DNA of 64,000 nt, from contig BJKQ01000002.1 of the NCBI GenBank assembly GCA_006538405.1, forward strand, positions 3,224,001 to 3,288,000, read 5' to 3'. Positions 49,916 to 62,669 of the stretch are shown piece by piece. This DNA is from Hansfordia pulvinata (Eukaryota > Ascomycota > Sordariomycetes > Xylariales). The stretch's first letter is position 1, and each line of letters begins with the position of its first letter. The translations under genes and the position numbers were made by a program. The notes beneath the pieces were generated by a model. The model was not told the origin of the DNA, made no database searches, and saw only the letters and a program-made list of their open reading frames with translations.

Positions 49916-52900
49916 ATGCCGCCGCCGCCGCACCAAAAACCCGAAAATGTCCTCAAGCGGGCCGTCGAGCTCCAGGGCGTGGGCCAGGTCAATGCCGCCA
50001 TGAACCTGCTGCACGAGCACATCACCTCGAAGCGCTCTCGCAATGTCCCCATCGTCTCCCTCGAGCCGGTGATGCTCCTGCTCGTCGACCTCGCTGTCGA
50101 ACTCAAGAAGGGCAAGCTCGCCAAGGACGCCCTCTACTCGTACAAAAACATCGCCCAAAACACCAACATCGCCACGATCGAGCTGGTCCTCAAGAAGTTC
50201 ATCCAGCTCGCCGTCGACAAGGTCCAGGCTGCCCAGAAGAAGGCTGACGAGGTCCACGAGTCCCAGACCCAGGACGCCGACGCCAACAATGTCGATGATC
50301 TCGAAGCCACCGAGACCCCCGAGTCCATCCTGCTGGCCACCGTGTCCGGCGAGCAATCCAAGGACCGCACCGAGCGCGCTGTCGTCACCCCCTGGCTCAA
50401 GTTCCTGTGGGAGGCCTACCGCACCGTTCTCGACATCCTGCGCAACAATGCCCGCCTCGAGCTCCTGTACCAGAGCACCGCCATGCAGGCTTTCGACTTC
50501 TGCCAGAAGTACCAGCGCAAGACCGAGTTCCGCCGCCTGTGCGAGCTGCTGCGCAACCATGTCCAGACTGCCGCCAAGTACTCCTCTCAGATGCACGCCA
50601 TCAACCTCAACGACCCCGACACCCTGCAGCGCCACCTCGAGACCCGCTTCCAGCAGCTCAACGTCGCCGTCGAGCTCGAACTCTGGCAGGAAGCCTTCCG
50701 CTCTGTCGAGGACATCCACACCCTGCTGAACCTGAGCAAGCGCCCTCCCAAGAACATCATGATGGCCAACTACTACGAGAAGCTCACCCGTATCTTCCTC
50801 GTTGGCGAGAACTACCTCTTCCACGCCGCGGCCTGGTCCCGCTACTACAACCTGCTGCGCCAGTCTTCCATCGTGGTCGCGAGTGGACAGGGCAAGAAGG
50901 CCGACAACCCCTCTGCTACCGACGCCGACCTGCAGAAGGCTGCCTCTTTCGTCCTGCTGTCCGCTCTTGCCATCCCGGTCATCAGCACCTCCCGCTCTCG
51001 CGGAGCTATGATTGACTTTGACGAGGCCAAGAAGAACAAGAACTCTCGTCTCACTCACCTGCTTGGCATGTCCACTGCTCCCACCCGTTCTGTTCTCTTC
51101 CGTGACGCCCTGTCCAAGTCTCTGCTCCAGCGTGCCCGTCCGGAGATCCGTGACCTCTACAACATTCTCGAGGTCGACTTCCACCCCCTCTCCATCTGCC
51201 AGAAGATCTCCCCCATCATGACCAAGATCGGTGAAGATGCCGACATGCAGAAGTACATTGTGCCTCTGCAGCAGGTTATTCTCACTCGCCTCTTCCAGCA
51301 GCTGTCGCAGGTGTACGAGAGCGTGGACCTCAACTTCGTCGAGGGCCTGGCCAAGTTCCCCGAGCCCTTCCAGATCTCTCGCGGCACCATTGAGAAGTTC
51401 ATCATGAACGGCAACAAGAAGGGTGATCTCTCTATTCGCATGGACCACGCGACTGGTGTGCTCAACTTCGACAAAGATGTTTTCTCTTCCTCCAAGCCTG
51501 TCAACGCTGGCTCGGCCGCCGGCTCTGCCGAGAGCCAAACTGGCTCGGTTCAGCGTCTGCAGAGCACCCCTTCCGAGATTGTCCGCTCTCAACTTACCAG
51601 ACTGGCGCACACTCTCAACACGACATGCTTCTACATCGACCCCTCGTACCGACAGCGCCAGGTCGACGCACGTGCTGCCGCTCTCGAGCGCGCAAAGGCT
51701 GGCGCTGAGCAGGAGCACCGTGACATCCTCGCACGCAAGGGCATCATCCAGAAGCGCAAGGAGGAAGCCTCCGAGGCGCATGCCAAGAGAGAAAAGGAGA
51801 AGGCTCGCCAGAAGAGACTTCAAGACCAGGCCCTCGCTGAGGCTGAGGAGCGCCGTCTTGCCCAGGAGCAGAAGGACCGCGAGGAAAAGCGTCTCAAGGA
51901 CGAGCGCGACCGTGTTCGCAAGGATGAGCTCAAGAAACAGATCGCCGAGCTCAAGATCGGGCCCAACGCGATTGACATCGACGTCGAGAACCTGGATGAC
52001 CTGGATAGCAACCGTCTGCGTGCCATGAAGCTCGCTCAGCTCGAGCGTGAGAAGAACGACGTCAACGAGAAGCTTCGCGTCACTGGCAAGCGCCTCGACC
52101 ATCTTGAGCGTGCTTTCCGGAAGGAGGAAGCCAAGAAGCTGCCCGAGGACTACCAGAAGCAGCGCGAGCATGACCTTGCCGCCTACGAGAAGACGAAGAA
52201 GCAGACTCTTGCTGATGCTAAGGAGAAGCACACAGAGAGCGTCGAGCTGAAGCACCGCCTGAGCCGCCTCACACCGTTCTACGACTCTTACAAGAAGTCG
52301 TTGCATGAGCGCCGCCGCGACGAGTTCGAGAAGCGCGCTCGCGACGCTGAGCGTGAGCTCGAGAAGCAGATCGCCGCGCGCAAGAAGGAGTACCGTGACC
52401 GCAAGATCCGCGAGAAGCGCGAGCGTGAAGAGCATGAGAAGGCCCTGCGGGAGCAAGAGGAGCGTGCTCAGCGCGAGAAGGAAGAGCGCGAGAAGCGCGC
52501 CGAGGCCCAGAAGGCCGAGTTTGCCAGAATCAAGGAACAGCGCGACAGAGAGAGACAGGAGACGCTAGAGAGGGCTGCCATGCAAGCTCGCCGGGAGGAA
52601 GAGGCTATGGCCCGGAGGAAAGAAGAAAAGGACCGCCCCATTGTCCGGCCCAACCCTCCCACTATGGAGCGTGCCGAGTCCAGCGATCGTCCCTCGGGTC
52701 CTCCTCGCCTGAATCTCGCTGGCCAGAAGGCCGGCTCTTCCTGGAGAGACAGGGAGGCTGCCGCCAAGGCTTCGGGAGCCGCACCTCCCTCGGGACCTCC
52801 TGCCCGCTCCGGAACTCCTTCCAACGTCCCGTCGCGTGACGCGCCCCCGCGCGACCTGCCGACGCGCGATGCCCCATCCCGTGACGCCCCGTCGCGCACG

Positions 52901-53167
52901 GGTACTCCCCTCGACCGCAGCGACTCGAACCCCCGCCCTGCTGGTGGTCCCCCGCGCCTAAACCTCGCTGGCAACAAGCCCAGCTGGCGCGAGCGTGAGG
53001 CTGCCAAGCAGGCCGCCGGTGGTTCCAACGGGGGAGGAGAAGGCTCGCAGGAGAACGCGCCCCCGGCGCAAACCGAGAAGCCCGAGAAGCCTGCCGGTGA
53101 GACGCTGAAGCCGTCGGGCGGGGCTGGAAAGTGGGTGCCTAGACATCTGAGGGAGCAGCAGGGTTAG
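49916..53167 (+). CDS. tif32: translation initiation factor eIF3 subunit A
   Basis: Single exon, 1083 aa, starting at the ATG at 49916 ([20 protein letters not shown]), where family members begin. The N-terminal half is helical repeats leading into a PCI domain near residues 330-520 ([46 protein letters not shown]). Residues about 585-905 form a long Lys/Glu/Arg-rich coiled coil (the spectrin-like eIF3a helix). The tail has two copies of a GPPRLNLAG...SWR-REAA motif separated by RDAP-type repeats. eIF3a is the scaffold of eIF3 on the 40S ribosomal subunit in translation initiation. Strong codon bias fits a highly expressed gene and also produces a 931-codon open shadow frame on the opposite strand. 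Confidence 0.96.
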   Translation: MPPPPHQKPENVLKRAVELQGVGQVNAAMNLLHEHITSKRSRNVPIVSLEPVMLLLVDLAVELKKGKLAKDALYSYKNIAQNTNIATIELVLKKFIQLAVDKVQAAQKKADEVHESQTQDADANNVDDLEATETPESILLATVSGEQSKDRTERAVVTPWLKFLWEAYRTVLDILRNNARLELLYQSTAMQAFDFCQKYQRKTEFRRLCELLRNHVQTAAKYSSQMHAINLNDPDTLQRHLETRFQQLNVAVELELWQEAFRSVEDIHTLLNLSKRPPKNIMMANYYEKLTRIFLVGENYLFHAAAWSRYYNLLRQSSIVVASGQGKKADNPSATDADLQKAASFVLLSALAIPVISTSRSRGAMIDFDEAKKNKNSRLTHLLGMSTAPTRSVLFRDALSKSLLQRARPEIRDLYNILEVDFHPLSICQKISPIMTKIGEDADMQKYIVPLQQVILTRLFQQLSQVYESVDLNFVEGLAKFPEPFQISRGTIEKFIMNGNKKGDLSIRMDHATGVLNFDKDVFSSSKPVNAGSAAGSAESQTGSVQRLQSTPSEIVRSQLTRLAHTLNTTCFYIDPSYRQRQVDARAAALERAKAGAEQEHRDILARKGIIQKRKEEASEAHAKREKEKARQKRLQDQALAEAEERRLAQEQKDREEKRLKDERDRVRKDELKKQIAELKIGPNAIDIDVENLDDLDSNRLRAMKLAQLEREKNDVNEKLRVTGKRLDHLERAFRKEEAKKLPEDYQKQREHDLAAYEKTKKQTLADAKEKHTESVELKHRLSRLTPFYDSYKKSLHERRRDEFEKRARDAERELEKQIAARKKEYRDRKIREKREREEHEKALREQEERAQREKEEREKRAEAQKAEFARIKEQRDRERQETLERAAMQARREEEAMARRKEEKDRPIVRPNPPTMERAESSDRPSGPPRLNLAGQKAGSSWRDREAAAKASGAAPPSGPPARSGTPSNVPSRDAPPRDLPTRDAPSRDAPSRTGTPLDRSDSNPRPAGGPPRLNLAGNKPSWREREAAKQAAGGSNGGGEGSQENAPPAQTEKPEKPAGETLKPSGGAGKWVPRHLREQQG

Positions 53168-54396
53168 CATGCGCACTGGGCCGGAGTTATGGGTTTGAGG
53201 CAAAGATGATGATGCTCGATTTCCAGCAGTCATCATGAACACGTATGAAAAGCGGACGCCGCGGGCATGATTCATGAGCAGTATGGTAGTTGACGTTGTT
53301 ATTGTGTCAAAATTTCTCAACTTTTCTCGTTCTACTTAATCTTTCTTCCGCGCTGTGTCTGTTCTGGTTGCCGTGCGGCCACGTGATTATTGGTAACTTA
53401 TAAGCGAGGTTGTATTGCTGTTCCCTTTCTCAGAACTTGATAGATACCTTAGGTACGTCAGGTAGTAGGTCATATTATACGTGCCCAGCGAGACGCCACA
53501 CTTCAATATCTACCTCATATTCCTAAAGCCGGATGCCGTATGTACGATGTGATATGTTGGCGAGCCATGTAAGTTAAAGGTTCGTGGCACGTCGTCGAGG
53601 TCAACTTCAGTCAGGAGGTACACATGTATGTAGCTATACTCGAACCTACCTAGTATGTACATGGAGGCTGGCTACGTATGTAGGTAACTTACTTGAGGTA
53701 GGTACTATCCATCCGTAGGTATGTACCTACTACCTAGGTTATCGGGTATCCAATGTCCTGGAGGTGCCTACCTCATGTTTCATTGATCTTGGAAGGATGT
53801 TGGATTGGAGCCTGTTGGGAAGGCAGGCGCGATAACGTGCAAAGAACAATTGAGGTCAGTCAAGGCAGGCAATGCACATAAGGTTTGATACGCATGCACA
53901 GATGGATAAGTGGCGGGGCCAAGGACGAAGGAACCCCACCATTACACCTCCTGACACGGAAGCAGCGCTGTGGCCCGCCCGTCTCTGACTATGGCGGAGG
54001 GTGCTGTGCTGGGGGCAGTGCCGATCAATCGTGCACCTCGCGACTCTCGCCCCTCCGCATCACTCCCAGCTCTTGCCCGACCGCCGGCGCCCGCGTGGCC
54101 TTCGCAGTAGCCAAGGTATCGTGGCCGCTTCACCTCTCGGTGCCCGTTCAGAACCGGCTCGTCAACGACAGTCTCGTTCTGGCCGCCAGCCTCCGCTCAT
54201 CCCCGCTGTCACCCAGCACCCAAACACCACCGCAACGGCATCCACGCCCCGACAGAGCATCCCCACCAGCATTGGTTGCGTGCCATTGCGCACGCATCAT
54301 GGACGACACCTGACGGCCGCCGCCCATTGATCAACTCGCTGCACGTCCGCAAGAATCGATCCAGCTCCGGGGCCTCTTGGCACCTCCTATGCCGCC
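53168..54396. other. intergenic region with dense TACCTACC/GGTAGGTA words
   Basis: Between eIF3a and sin1. From about 53440 to 53760 the words GTAGGTA, ACCTACC and TACCTAGG recur many times, often as local palindromes. The remainder up to 54396 is the likely sin1 promoter. No gene is seen. Confidence 0.6.
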
Positions 54397-57054
54397 ATGT
54401 CGCTCATTCAGGTCGAGGAGTACGTGCTACCTTCGCCTGGCATTTCCCCTCTACAAGTCCATGGTTGGCCGCCACATGCTTCTGGGCATGACAAGCAAGC
54501 ATGTCCCCTCTGCTGACCTTGGCCGTCTCATCTAGTCTGGTGTCGCACCGTCTGAGGACTAGCTATCTCAGCGAGATTGCCGACGGCGTCGGCGAGCGTC
54601 TCATCACTCTCAACGACAGCTTCCTCAACACCGCGCCCTTCCGCGCTGCTGGCTGGCGACCCAACCCTGCGCACATCAAGCGAACGCACTCTCCTCCCAT
54701 TCCAACCGCCATAGCCTCCGAATACTTCCAAGCTGCACCCAGGTCCGCTGGCCGCACTCTCGAGGATGATGCCGACGAGGGTGGGATGCTCACCGGCGGC
54801 GGTGATACCCTTGGCCCTGGCAATGCCTTCAAGCGCCGCCGAGAGAGGCGCCGCGAGCAGATGGACGAAGACGACAGCAGCGACTTGAGCGACGAGAGCG
54901 ACGAGGACACCGACCAGCGCGCCGCCCAGCAGATCAGATTCGCCAAAATGCCCGTGCGCAGCCGTGCTGGCTCATCTCCCAGCCAGGGATCGGCATCACG
55001 CATCCCTGCCAACCCGGCCAATATGACCTCTCCACGCGGGGCCCCGGACGAGGCGCGGCTCTCAGTCCGCTCTCGAGACCGTCAAGGAGCGAGCGCGAAG
55101 CAACACCGTCACCAGCAGCGAGTTTTCCTCGGAGAACGAACTCGACCCAGCCGCATACCAGAGACAGAGAGAAGCTACCAAAGCCCGAGCCGCTCGCCTC
55201 CACGTCAAGATTGCCGAGGAGCCGACTCCGGGTGTCGATCGCAAAGGCAGCGAGCTGCTTGCCGAGGAAGAGGATGACGACGATGTGGACGACGACGACG
55301 ACGCCTACTCCGATGCGTCTGATAACTCGTTGCGTTTTGTCGAGAGTGTCGACTCGACTTCAATTCTCGATACTCTCGCCGCGCCTGTCATCGGTGCTTC
55401 TCCCGGGCAGCAGGTTGTCGGCACTGTCCCCAAGCAACTTCTGCGACAGCCAACGGTGCATAAGACGCAGCCGGATCTCCATCCGCAGCACTTGCAGGCA
55501 CTGCCCCCGCCCCGGCCTATGAGTACTATCAGACCCCTCAGCATGGTTCAGCCCCGGAGCTTGCTGTCCGACGCCCTCAAGGCCAAACACACGAAGCCCG
55601 ACATGCCCTTTGAGAGGTTTGCCTCGCTCTCTGGGCAGGGCGAGTCGGATCCCTTGGCGCTTCGTATTTACGCCCCGTTTTGCTCCGACTCGGATGAGCC
55701 TTTCGAGGTCCTCATCCGGCGGAACATCCAGGAGGCAGACGGCTCTTCGCGGCCCGTCACTGTTGCTGAGCTCATCGGGTTGAGCCTATGGAAGTACAAC
55801 GAGGAGAAGCGCGAGCCAAGAATCCCTAAAGACAAGATGAACGTCAATTGGTGGACACTGAGAATGGTGGAGGATGGCGAGATCGACGATGATTTCCCGC
55901 CCCTGGAACGGAAGAAGCCCGTCAACGCTTTCACGACCGCTAACAACAAGGCTGCAAGATCCAGATCGGCCACCCGAGCTTATGACGAGTTCGGTCTCCT
56001 GGGTGCCTCTTCTTCCGAGTTTGAAGAGAATCAGTCCCAAACTCCCCAGTTTGCCCCAGAAGAGGAAGAGACCACTCAAGAGGCTCCTGAGCCGGAACAG
56101 CCGCCGCAGCCGCCGCAGCCCGTACCTCAGCCGCAGTCATCCTCTTTAATCAACGAGCCTCGGCCCAACCCTATTATGAATACCAACTTTCGCAAGGACA
56201 ACACTCCCTTGCTGGACGAACCGGAACGTGCCGTTACCGCACCCACGGCCACTCGCGGACAGCGCAAGTTTCTCCAAGTCTTCATCATGTCCTCGGACAC
56301 TGCCCCGGGCCAGATGGTCACACTTGATATCACGACCAACACTTATTTGGCGGAGGTCCTCGATAAAGTCTGCCAGAAGAGAAACTTGGACAAGAACATT
56401 CATGTTCTGAAGCTTGCCAACTCTGGGGCTGTTGTCCTCCTCGACAAAGCAGTCTCATCCATTGGCAATGTCACAGATCTGGAGCTCCATCGGAGACGCT
56501 TTCTTACCGACGGTCCCCTGACCATGTCGGGATCCCCAGGCAGCTCGTCACCAAAGCCTCAAGTGTGGGACAGTAAAATGCCGCCTCCTGGCCGCAAAGG
56601 CAAAGTGATGACCACTCACCCGCTGAGACAGGAAGCCCTGAAGCAAGAAATCAACAACATCAACTACAAGAAGTACACGGTATGGCGCAGACAACAGTTG
56701 CGATTCACTGGCTTGAATGAGCGGACTCTGGCCATCGACGGCGAATACGTCTACATCATGCCGTCCTCGGGGGGGAAGGCGACCCGAGAAGGGGGCAAGA
56801 CGACTACTGCGCATTTCAGTAGTGTCGTCGGATGCAATGTATCGCGGCGACACCCTGGGAACTTCAAGGTATGAATCGCCGGCCACCCAGTGTTCGTTTA
56901 ACCCGCACAACTAACGAAGCATTGCCATCAGCTACTCATATACAAAGCAACCGAGACCAAGCGCTATGATTTTGAGGCCCGCAACGCCCAGGAGGCTGCG
57001 GAGATCGTCAACGCCATCAAAAAGGGCGTTGCCCCATACAATGCTCTGCAATGA
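54397..57054 (+). CDS. sin1: TORC2 subunit Sin1 (Avo1)
   Basis: Exons are 54397-54419 (23 nt), 54536-56868 and 56932-57054. The short first exon encodes MSLIQVE and joins in phase to LVSHRLRTSYLSEIADGVGERLI, the conserved Sin1 N-terminus. A CRIM domain follows (SDPLALRIYAPFC, EPFEVLIRR, VAELIGLSLWKYNEEKR, NWWTLRMVEDGEIDDDFPP), then a Ras-binding-like segment (KFLQVFIMSSDTAPGQMVTL), then a C-terminal PH domain (YTVWRRQQLRFTG...LLIYKATETKRYDFEARNAQEAAEIV). Sin1 brings AGC-kinase substrates to TOR complex 2 at the plasma membrane. Near 55038-55045 (GGGGCCCC) the frame shifts by one base. Removing one G or C gives an unbroken 825-aa protein, and conserved sequence continues in the new frame (GSQSALETVKERARSNTVTS). 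I treat this as a probable base error. Confidence 0.92.
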
Positions 57055-59777
57055 TGCTACACGGGAATGCCAACGAGGGAGCATAGCTCGACCAGCTGTA
57101 GAGCTTCAGAAACCCCTGTATCTCTATTGTTGTGCTGGAGAATTGCGTCCCGCAACGATGTTGGCCAGATACCCTGCAGCCTGGCAGTGCTCAGACTTGA
57201 CCTTGACCAATCGAATGTTGCTTCTCGTGTTATTCTTGGCCGGTGTTTTGAAAGTCTGGCATGCAGGATCTTGGACCCTAGGGAAGATATGCTAGCATCA
57301 TGTACCGCCCGGATGGTAATGCCCGAATGTCAGACAAGTCACCGTTAATTCGTAAGAGTGTCTGTGAAGGCGCCCCCCAAAACCTTTAGAGAAGGGGATC
57401 AGCTTTGTGCCTGCCAAGAAGGTGCCCTGCGGTCCACGGCGCCGTCAGACGTGGAGACAGGATATCTCATCAGTGTCCCAGGCCCATCAACAGTGCATAC
57501 ACTTGAAGAGGAAACAAGAAGGCTGACCGGAGCGCTTTCTTGACTACTTGACTGCGTCTACGCCGTCATGGCTATACCCTAACAGAGTGACCCGGAAATA
57601 TGGGAGCCCAGAGATGCCCGCGCATCGATTGTGATCCAGGTAGCACAGAGGGTAACCAGTCTGTGCTATGCTCTTAGCGGGGAGGCGTAGCCAGAGGAAC
57701 GGTTGAAAGCGGCCGGGTACTCTTCGTGGGTGGAGGCTCCCGCGCGAGCTCAAGCACTAGCGAAGAAAGGAAAGAAGCAACACGAGCACGTCCAGGTTGG
57801 TCGGCAGTGTCGTTACTCATGTCAAGAAATTGGGGGTAGGATGCTTCATCGACCACAAATCGTGGGCCGGTTGATGGATGTCGGTTCGTCGCATCGTTGA
57901 AATCTCGGCTTCACCTGTGCCACCGAGTCCCGCGGGTGGCCGGTCGCAGCGGCGAGTCCGGCGACGGCGGGCCAAGGCACTTGATCGCATGGTCCTCACG
58001 GTGTGGGCTCGAGCACACCCGACTCGATCCTTTTCGTGATTATGGCTGACAGCAGAGCCATGCTATCAGGCCGACACATGGTCACGTCAGCAGTGGCTCG
58101 TATTCTCTGGAATATATGCCCTTGACGTCGTGCTGCCCTCGCGAGAAAAGTGGCAGTTTGACGTGGCGTGGACACCACTCCGTGTTCTGCTTGTGTAATG
58201 AGACACCCAAAGCCAGGTCAGTGTTGACAGCCATGTGCAGGAATCGACGACGGCTGGTGGTCAGGTCTGAACCATGCGTCTGCACGTTGACGACTGCGAG
58301 ACACGCGCCTCACCCTGCGGAGAGAGAAAGGAACGGGGGACAAGAAGACATCTCTCCTCAGCTCCGCTTGTGAGTCTGTCATGACATCAAGATGAAAGAT
58401 TGCTCTGGAGATCGGAGAACCAGTTGGGTTGACGGGCACTGACAGCTGTGGTCTGTGGCGGGATCTTGGATAAATGACAGGGGTGTATGCAACCGGCCGG
58501 ATCGACCTGCAGACGACGTGATGTTTGTGCCCGCTGAGACGTGGGTATGGGAAGTTCTGGCCCCTGGGGAGAGCGGGAAACAGCGACAGGACACGCGCCG
58601 GCCCTGCGTCAAGTAGATTATATCATGTCACCAGGCATGTGCCTGCGGCCTGAACAGATCCAGCCCGAAAGGCGAACATGGAGGGAGACCGGGGAGGCCC
58701 GAGACAGGCGTGACTGAAGATGTGACGGACCCGTGGTGTTCTGGCCAGCGGACAACAGAGGGACAGCGAGCGCTTTGTGCGGCGGACAGGGTGGGCAAGT
58801 TGCTGTGCGACGTAGCAACTCGCCTGTGAAGCCGCAACGAAGCCTGACAGCTCGACAGACGGAACGGGCGGGCAGCTGAGCTTGTGCGCCGCGGGAGATG
58901 CGGCGCAAGGACAGAGCAGCTGGATGGGACGGCCGACGTGCTCCTGAGTGTTGCCCCGGACAGCGCCTGGGGGAGTGGATTGCGGCTCTTCGTGGGAGGC
59001 CTTGCCCCGTTGCGATCTCAGTAGAGCGCAGAGGAGCGAGTGAGTGAATGAATGGTTGGGCGTGCTAACCTGCTCAGACGGACCCGGCCCGCGGTGGCCG
59101 ACCCGACGCCAGAGCGCCCTCCGCGCGCGTGTCGTCACTGCTGCCATGCGAAGCGCGCCGGATGCTGCATCTTCTCTGTGAGTGAATGTGATGGGCTCTG
59201 GGAGCGGCTGGGCGTCCGGTCCGTCCGTGGGGTGACTTGGCTGCCGTGGTGCGGGTGCTCAGATGCGTGTGGTTGTCCGGGGGAATGTGCAAGGAAGTTG
59301 AAGGAAAAGAGAAGACAAGAAGACATGGGGAGGCGACGTAGTGACGCAGTGGAAGCATGTGTGTGGTGGATAGCCGAAAGGGGAAGAGAGAGAGAGGGGG
59401 GGGGGGTTCCTTCCTTGTTTCCCGCCTGTGCGCCCCCTTTCCCAAGACTTGGTTGCTCCTTCCTCCCGGCAACAGCAACACAACTGCAATAGCAACAGTA
59501 ACACGAATACCTTAGGTTGTCCCTCTTCCAGTCAAGGTTTCTCTTCGTACGTAGGTCGCTTTCTTTCTCCGATCCCGACCTACTTTACCTACTACTTAAG
59601 GCCCCCCTCTCCGTATTTCTTCCTCCGCCCGCCACAGGTTCTCGTCTCTTACTTTCACCCTCTCACCTCTCCCTCGCCAACATCGTCACCTCGACCCTCC
59701 CGCCTCCACCTCAACAGACAGTCTTACAGACATCTATACTTCGTACACCCGGCACTCGTCACCGTCCCTCCAGCAAG
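57055..59777. other. intergenic region between sin1 and the GPI-type gene
   Basis: No supported gene. The last 300 bases are pyrimidine-rich leader. A GTAGGT...TTAAG pair (about 59551-59600) could be a small leader intron but is weak. Confidence 0.55.
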
Positions 59778-60504
59778 ATGCAGCTTCTCAAGTTCTCTGC
59801 CCTCGTTGGCCTCGCCGGCATCGCCGCCGTTGGCATGGTAAGCCTGTCTGCTCCTTCCCCTGCCTACCATTCGAGCTTGTCACATGCGTGAAAGCGACTC
59901 TGGCTGCGGACTCGGCTCATACTGACATGACTCGCCCGCCCGTCAACAGGCCTCTCCTGTCGAAAAGGTCGTCAACTTGGAGCGAGAGGCCGCCACCTGC
60001 TCCTGCGACGAGCCTGCTCCGACCACCACCTCGACCTGCCTTTCCAGCACCATTCCCGGCGTCAGTGTCATCGTTCCGACCTCTGGCTGGGTCCCCGGCG
60101 TCACCGACAGCACCAGCGTTTCGGCCACCTTGTCCTTCTCGGTCCCTGTCGTCGTCCCTCCCATCATCACCGACACGGCCACTGGCACCGCCACTGGAAC
60201 CGAGTCGGCCACCGTCACCGGCCCCGTCGCTTCGGGCTCGACCTCGGGCGTCGACACGGCTACTGTGCCAACTCCCACCACCTCCAGCTCGGCCAGTCTG
60301 CCCGAGACTGGTTCGGCCTCGGCCTCGGAGACCATTTACAGCAGCACCACCGATGGCTCTGCCACCGCCTCGGCCACCGAGTCAAGCACCGGCACCGAGC
60401 CTCCTGCTGCTACCAGCGACATTCCCGTCAGTGCTGGTGCTTGCCTCGCTGGTTTCCACGCCATGGGCGCTCTCTTTGTTGCCATCATGGTCACCATCAT
60501 CTGA
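59778..60504 (+). CDS. secreted Ser/Thr-rich protein with GPI-anchor-like C-terminus
   Basis: Exons are 59778-59837 and 59950-60504, with a 112-nt GTAAGC...ACAG intron, giving 204 aa. Exon 1 encodes the signal peptide (QLLKFSALVGLAGIAAVGM), and the intron sits just before the likely cleavage zone. The mature chain has a short Cys cluster (CSCDEP, STC) and then a long Ser/Thr/Ala/Pro-rich region suited to O-mannosylation. It ends in a hydrophobic tail (MGALFVAIMVTII) after small residues (SAGA), which looks like a GPI-attachment signal. This fits a cell-wall or plasma-membrane surface protein. No catalytic domain is visible and I cannot assign a family. Reading through the intron would give only a 37-residue peptide, so splicing is strongly preferred. 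Confidence 0.8.
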
Positions 60505-62669
60505 TGTTGACTGCGGCCACGCTCTCACACCCTTGTCAACATGAGTGGGCATATTGGCGGCGAGCGGCATTCTGGAGCGAATTCAAGGCGAGGATCGTCT
60601 TTTGGTTGGTTGACTTGGCATGTCATGGCACTGCTTGCCGGTCGGTTTGTGTTTCTGGAGGATAGTTCGGTTGCATACGGACTGTAATTAGGAGATGAGA
60701 TTTCGGTGGATGACTGGCTGGTCGGCTCACGGGGCTTTCTGTCCTTCTAGGCTCAGCGGCAGTCAACCCCGATGATGGTCATAGATAACAAGATGAAAAG
60801 TGCCCTGAAACCTCGCCTCTCAAATTGTGTCTTGCGTGATTGATGCGGCGCGGTGCCACATGATGGTCATCCAGAGCGACTGGCCCTTCACAAGAGCAAC
60901 TCGACTTGGCGACCAGGCAGGCAAGACCTGGGCATGCATCTGGTTGAATCAACTACTAACCTCACCAGTATGACAGATCTCATCCACCTGGAGTAACAGG
61001 GCCTACTGGATGACAGCTTAGTGAAACAGACCGTCTTTCCATCCTCGTTCACTCTGACGAGCCGTGCAAAGCACGGAGTTTCCGGGTTCCGTCCCCATCA
61101 CCTTGCTCTCGACTCTTAATTGTCAACTGTGATTTCTACCATGGGGCACCGGCTGCTGTTCCGCGGGCCGGTGGATCGCGCAAGGGCCTGGCTGGCTCCT
61201 CAACGGCGGAGGCGGCCGCGGCTTCCGACCGATGCCACATTGCGTGGCCCCGGGTCCCCTCCCGATTCATGCGCAGCACCACCAGCAACGGCATCTAGAC
61301 CTCGCCCATACGGTCCGTCCCAGCCTGTCTGTCCGCCCCAGTGCGGAGAGCTTCAGCCTCTCCCACGCACAAGGCCACAGGCGGACATCACCGGCTACAC
61401 ACGCGTACCAACACCCGGCAGGCAGCGTCTCTGCAGCTTCGGACGGACCCGACACTGATAGCTCTCTGCGGCACACCACGGTACGTCAGTTCCGGCCGGC
61501 ATCGCCCTCGGGGCCCTCTGGAAGAAGGAAGGGAGGAGAAGCCGGCGGGCTCTTCCCCGTTGGCGCGCCAGGGCGCTTGATGTGGACTGCTCGTTTCTCG
61601 CCGTTGATGATTACCTAACCTACCTGTCAACCATCACCCGAGGGCGAATTGTACGAGTAAGGTACTCTGTAAACCCTTCGACTTGCTGGGAATTCCTGGG
61701 GAATCCGGTAGAGAGACTACTGCATTCCAACTCCATGCCCGCTCGCCCGGGATGCGGGAATCAAGAGCGCCGAGTTGAGCCGAGCGGTGCACCGTCCACC
61801 AAGAAGCTTCTCCGGGGGCACGCCGAGGTTGCTTGACGTTGACCCTTCTCTGGCTCCCTGACGTGACGACGACATTGGTCGTACCAACAACCCCCGGCCC
61901 TCGGCGCCCAACGAAACCCTTTGCTAGCTAAATGTGACGCGACACGTTCTGTTGTCGTCCGGTTTGCGGGAGACTACCTTAGGGCGGGAAGGTACAGGCA
62001 GCTCGGCACACACGTACATACATACACACCTAGGTACGCACATACAATACATACATGGATACTCGGTCGCTGCTTGACGCTTGCAGTGAGTGAGTGCTTT
62101 GACTTGAAGGCCGAGCATCACCAAAGGTTCTCCGCGCCGGACGTGCAAGGTGTGAGACTCGCACTTTGAGCCTTATCCCGCCACCCCTGACGAGACAGAC
62201 GTTCGACAGCCGAGAAGATGTGTGTGTGTACGTGTTAGGAGAAACACAATCACTCATCACGCTTGCACACAAGATCTGGACCTCGCCACAGCGGAAAAAC
62301 TTAATGATTTGGGCCACTCAGGACCCCGAGGAAGGTCTGGCACTTCCTTGTTTCTTCTCAGTAAACGTAGCAGAAGCCATGTGTATGTATCAAAGAGTCG
62401 AGACTGATCCCTGTGGATATCAATGTAAAACTCCGTTCCGGCGTCTGGAGACCGCCTAGAACCCAACGCCCGCTGTGTAAAATAACTAACCGAAGAACCG
62501 TCATCATCTTGTGACCCTGACGCCGCCCAACCAACTTCCCGTGGGAGATGACAAAAAACGTGACGACCGGGATGACGCTGCCAAACAATCATGATGCCGC
62601 TTTACCCCCTCGATCATGCCCAGACCAACGCCCTCGCTCGTCACGTTTGCCTTGACGACTCAGCGTCAC
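60505..62669. other. intergenic region between convergent genes
   Basis: This lies between the 3' ends of the GPI-type gene (+) and the stress-protein gene (-). Open frames of up to 128 codons show no motif. A CATA/TACA-rich stretch lies at 62010-62060. No gene supported. Confidence 0.6.

Noticed and set aside
49661..52456. 931-codon open frame on the minus strand across eIF3a
   Set aside because: It is the antisense shadow of the strongly C/G-ending codon usage of eIF3a. It is Leu/Val/Glu-rich with no family motif, while the sense frame is a textbook eIF3a.
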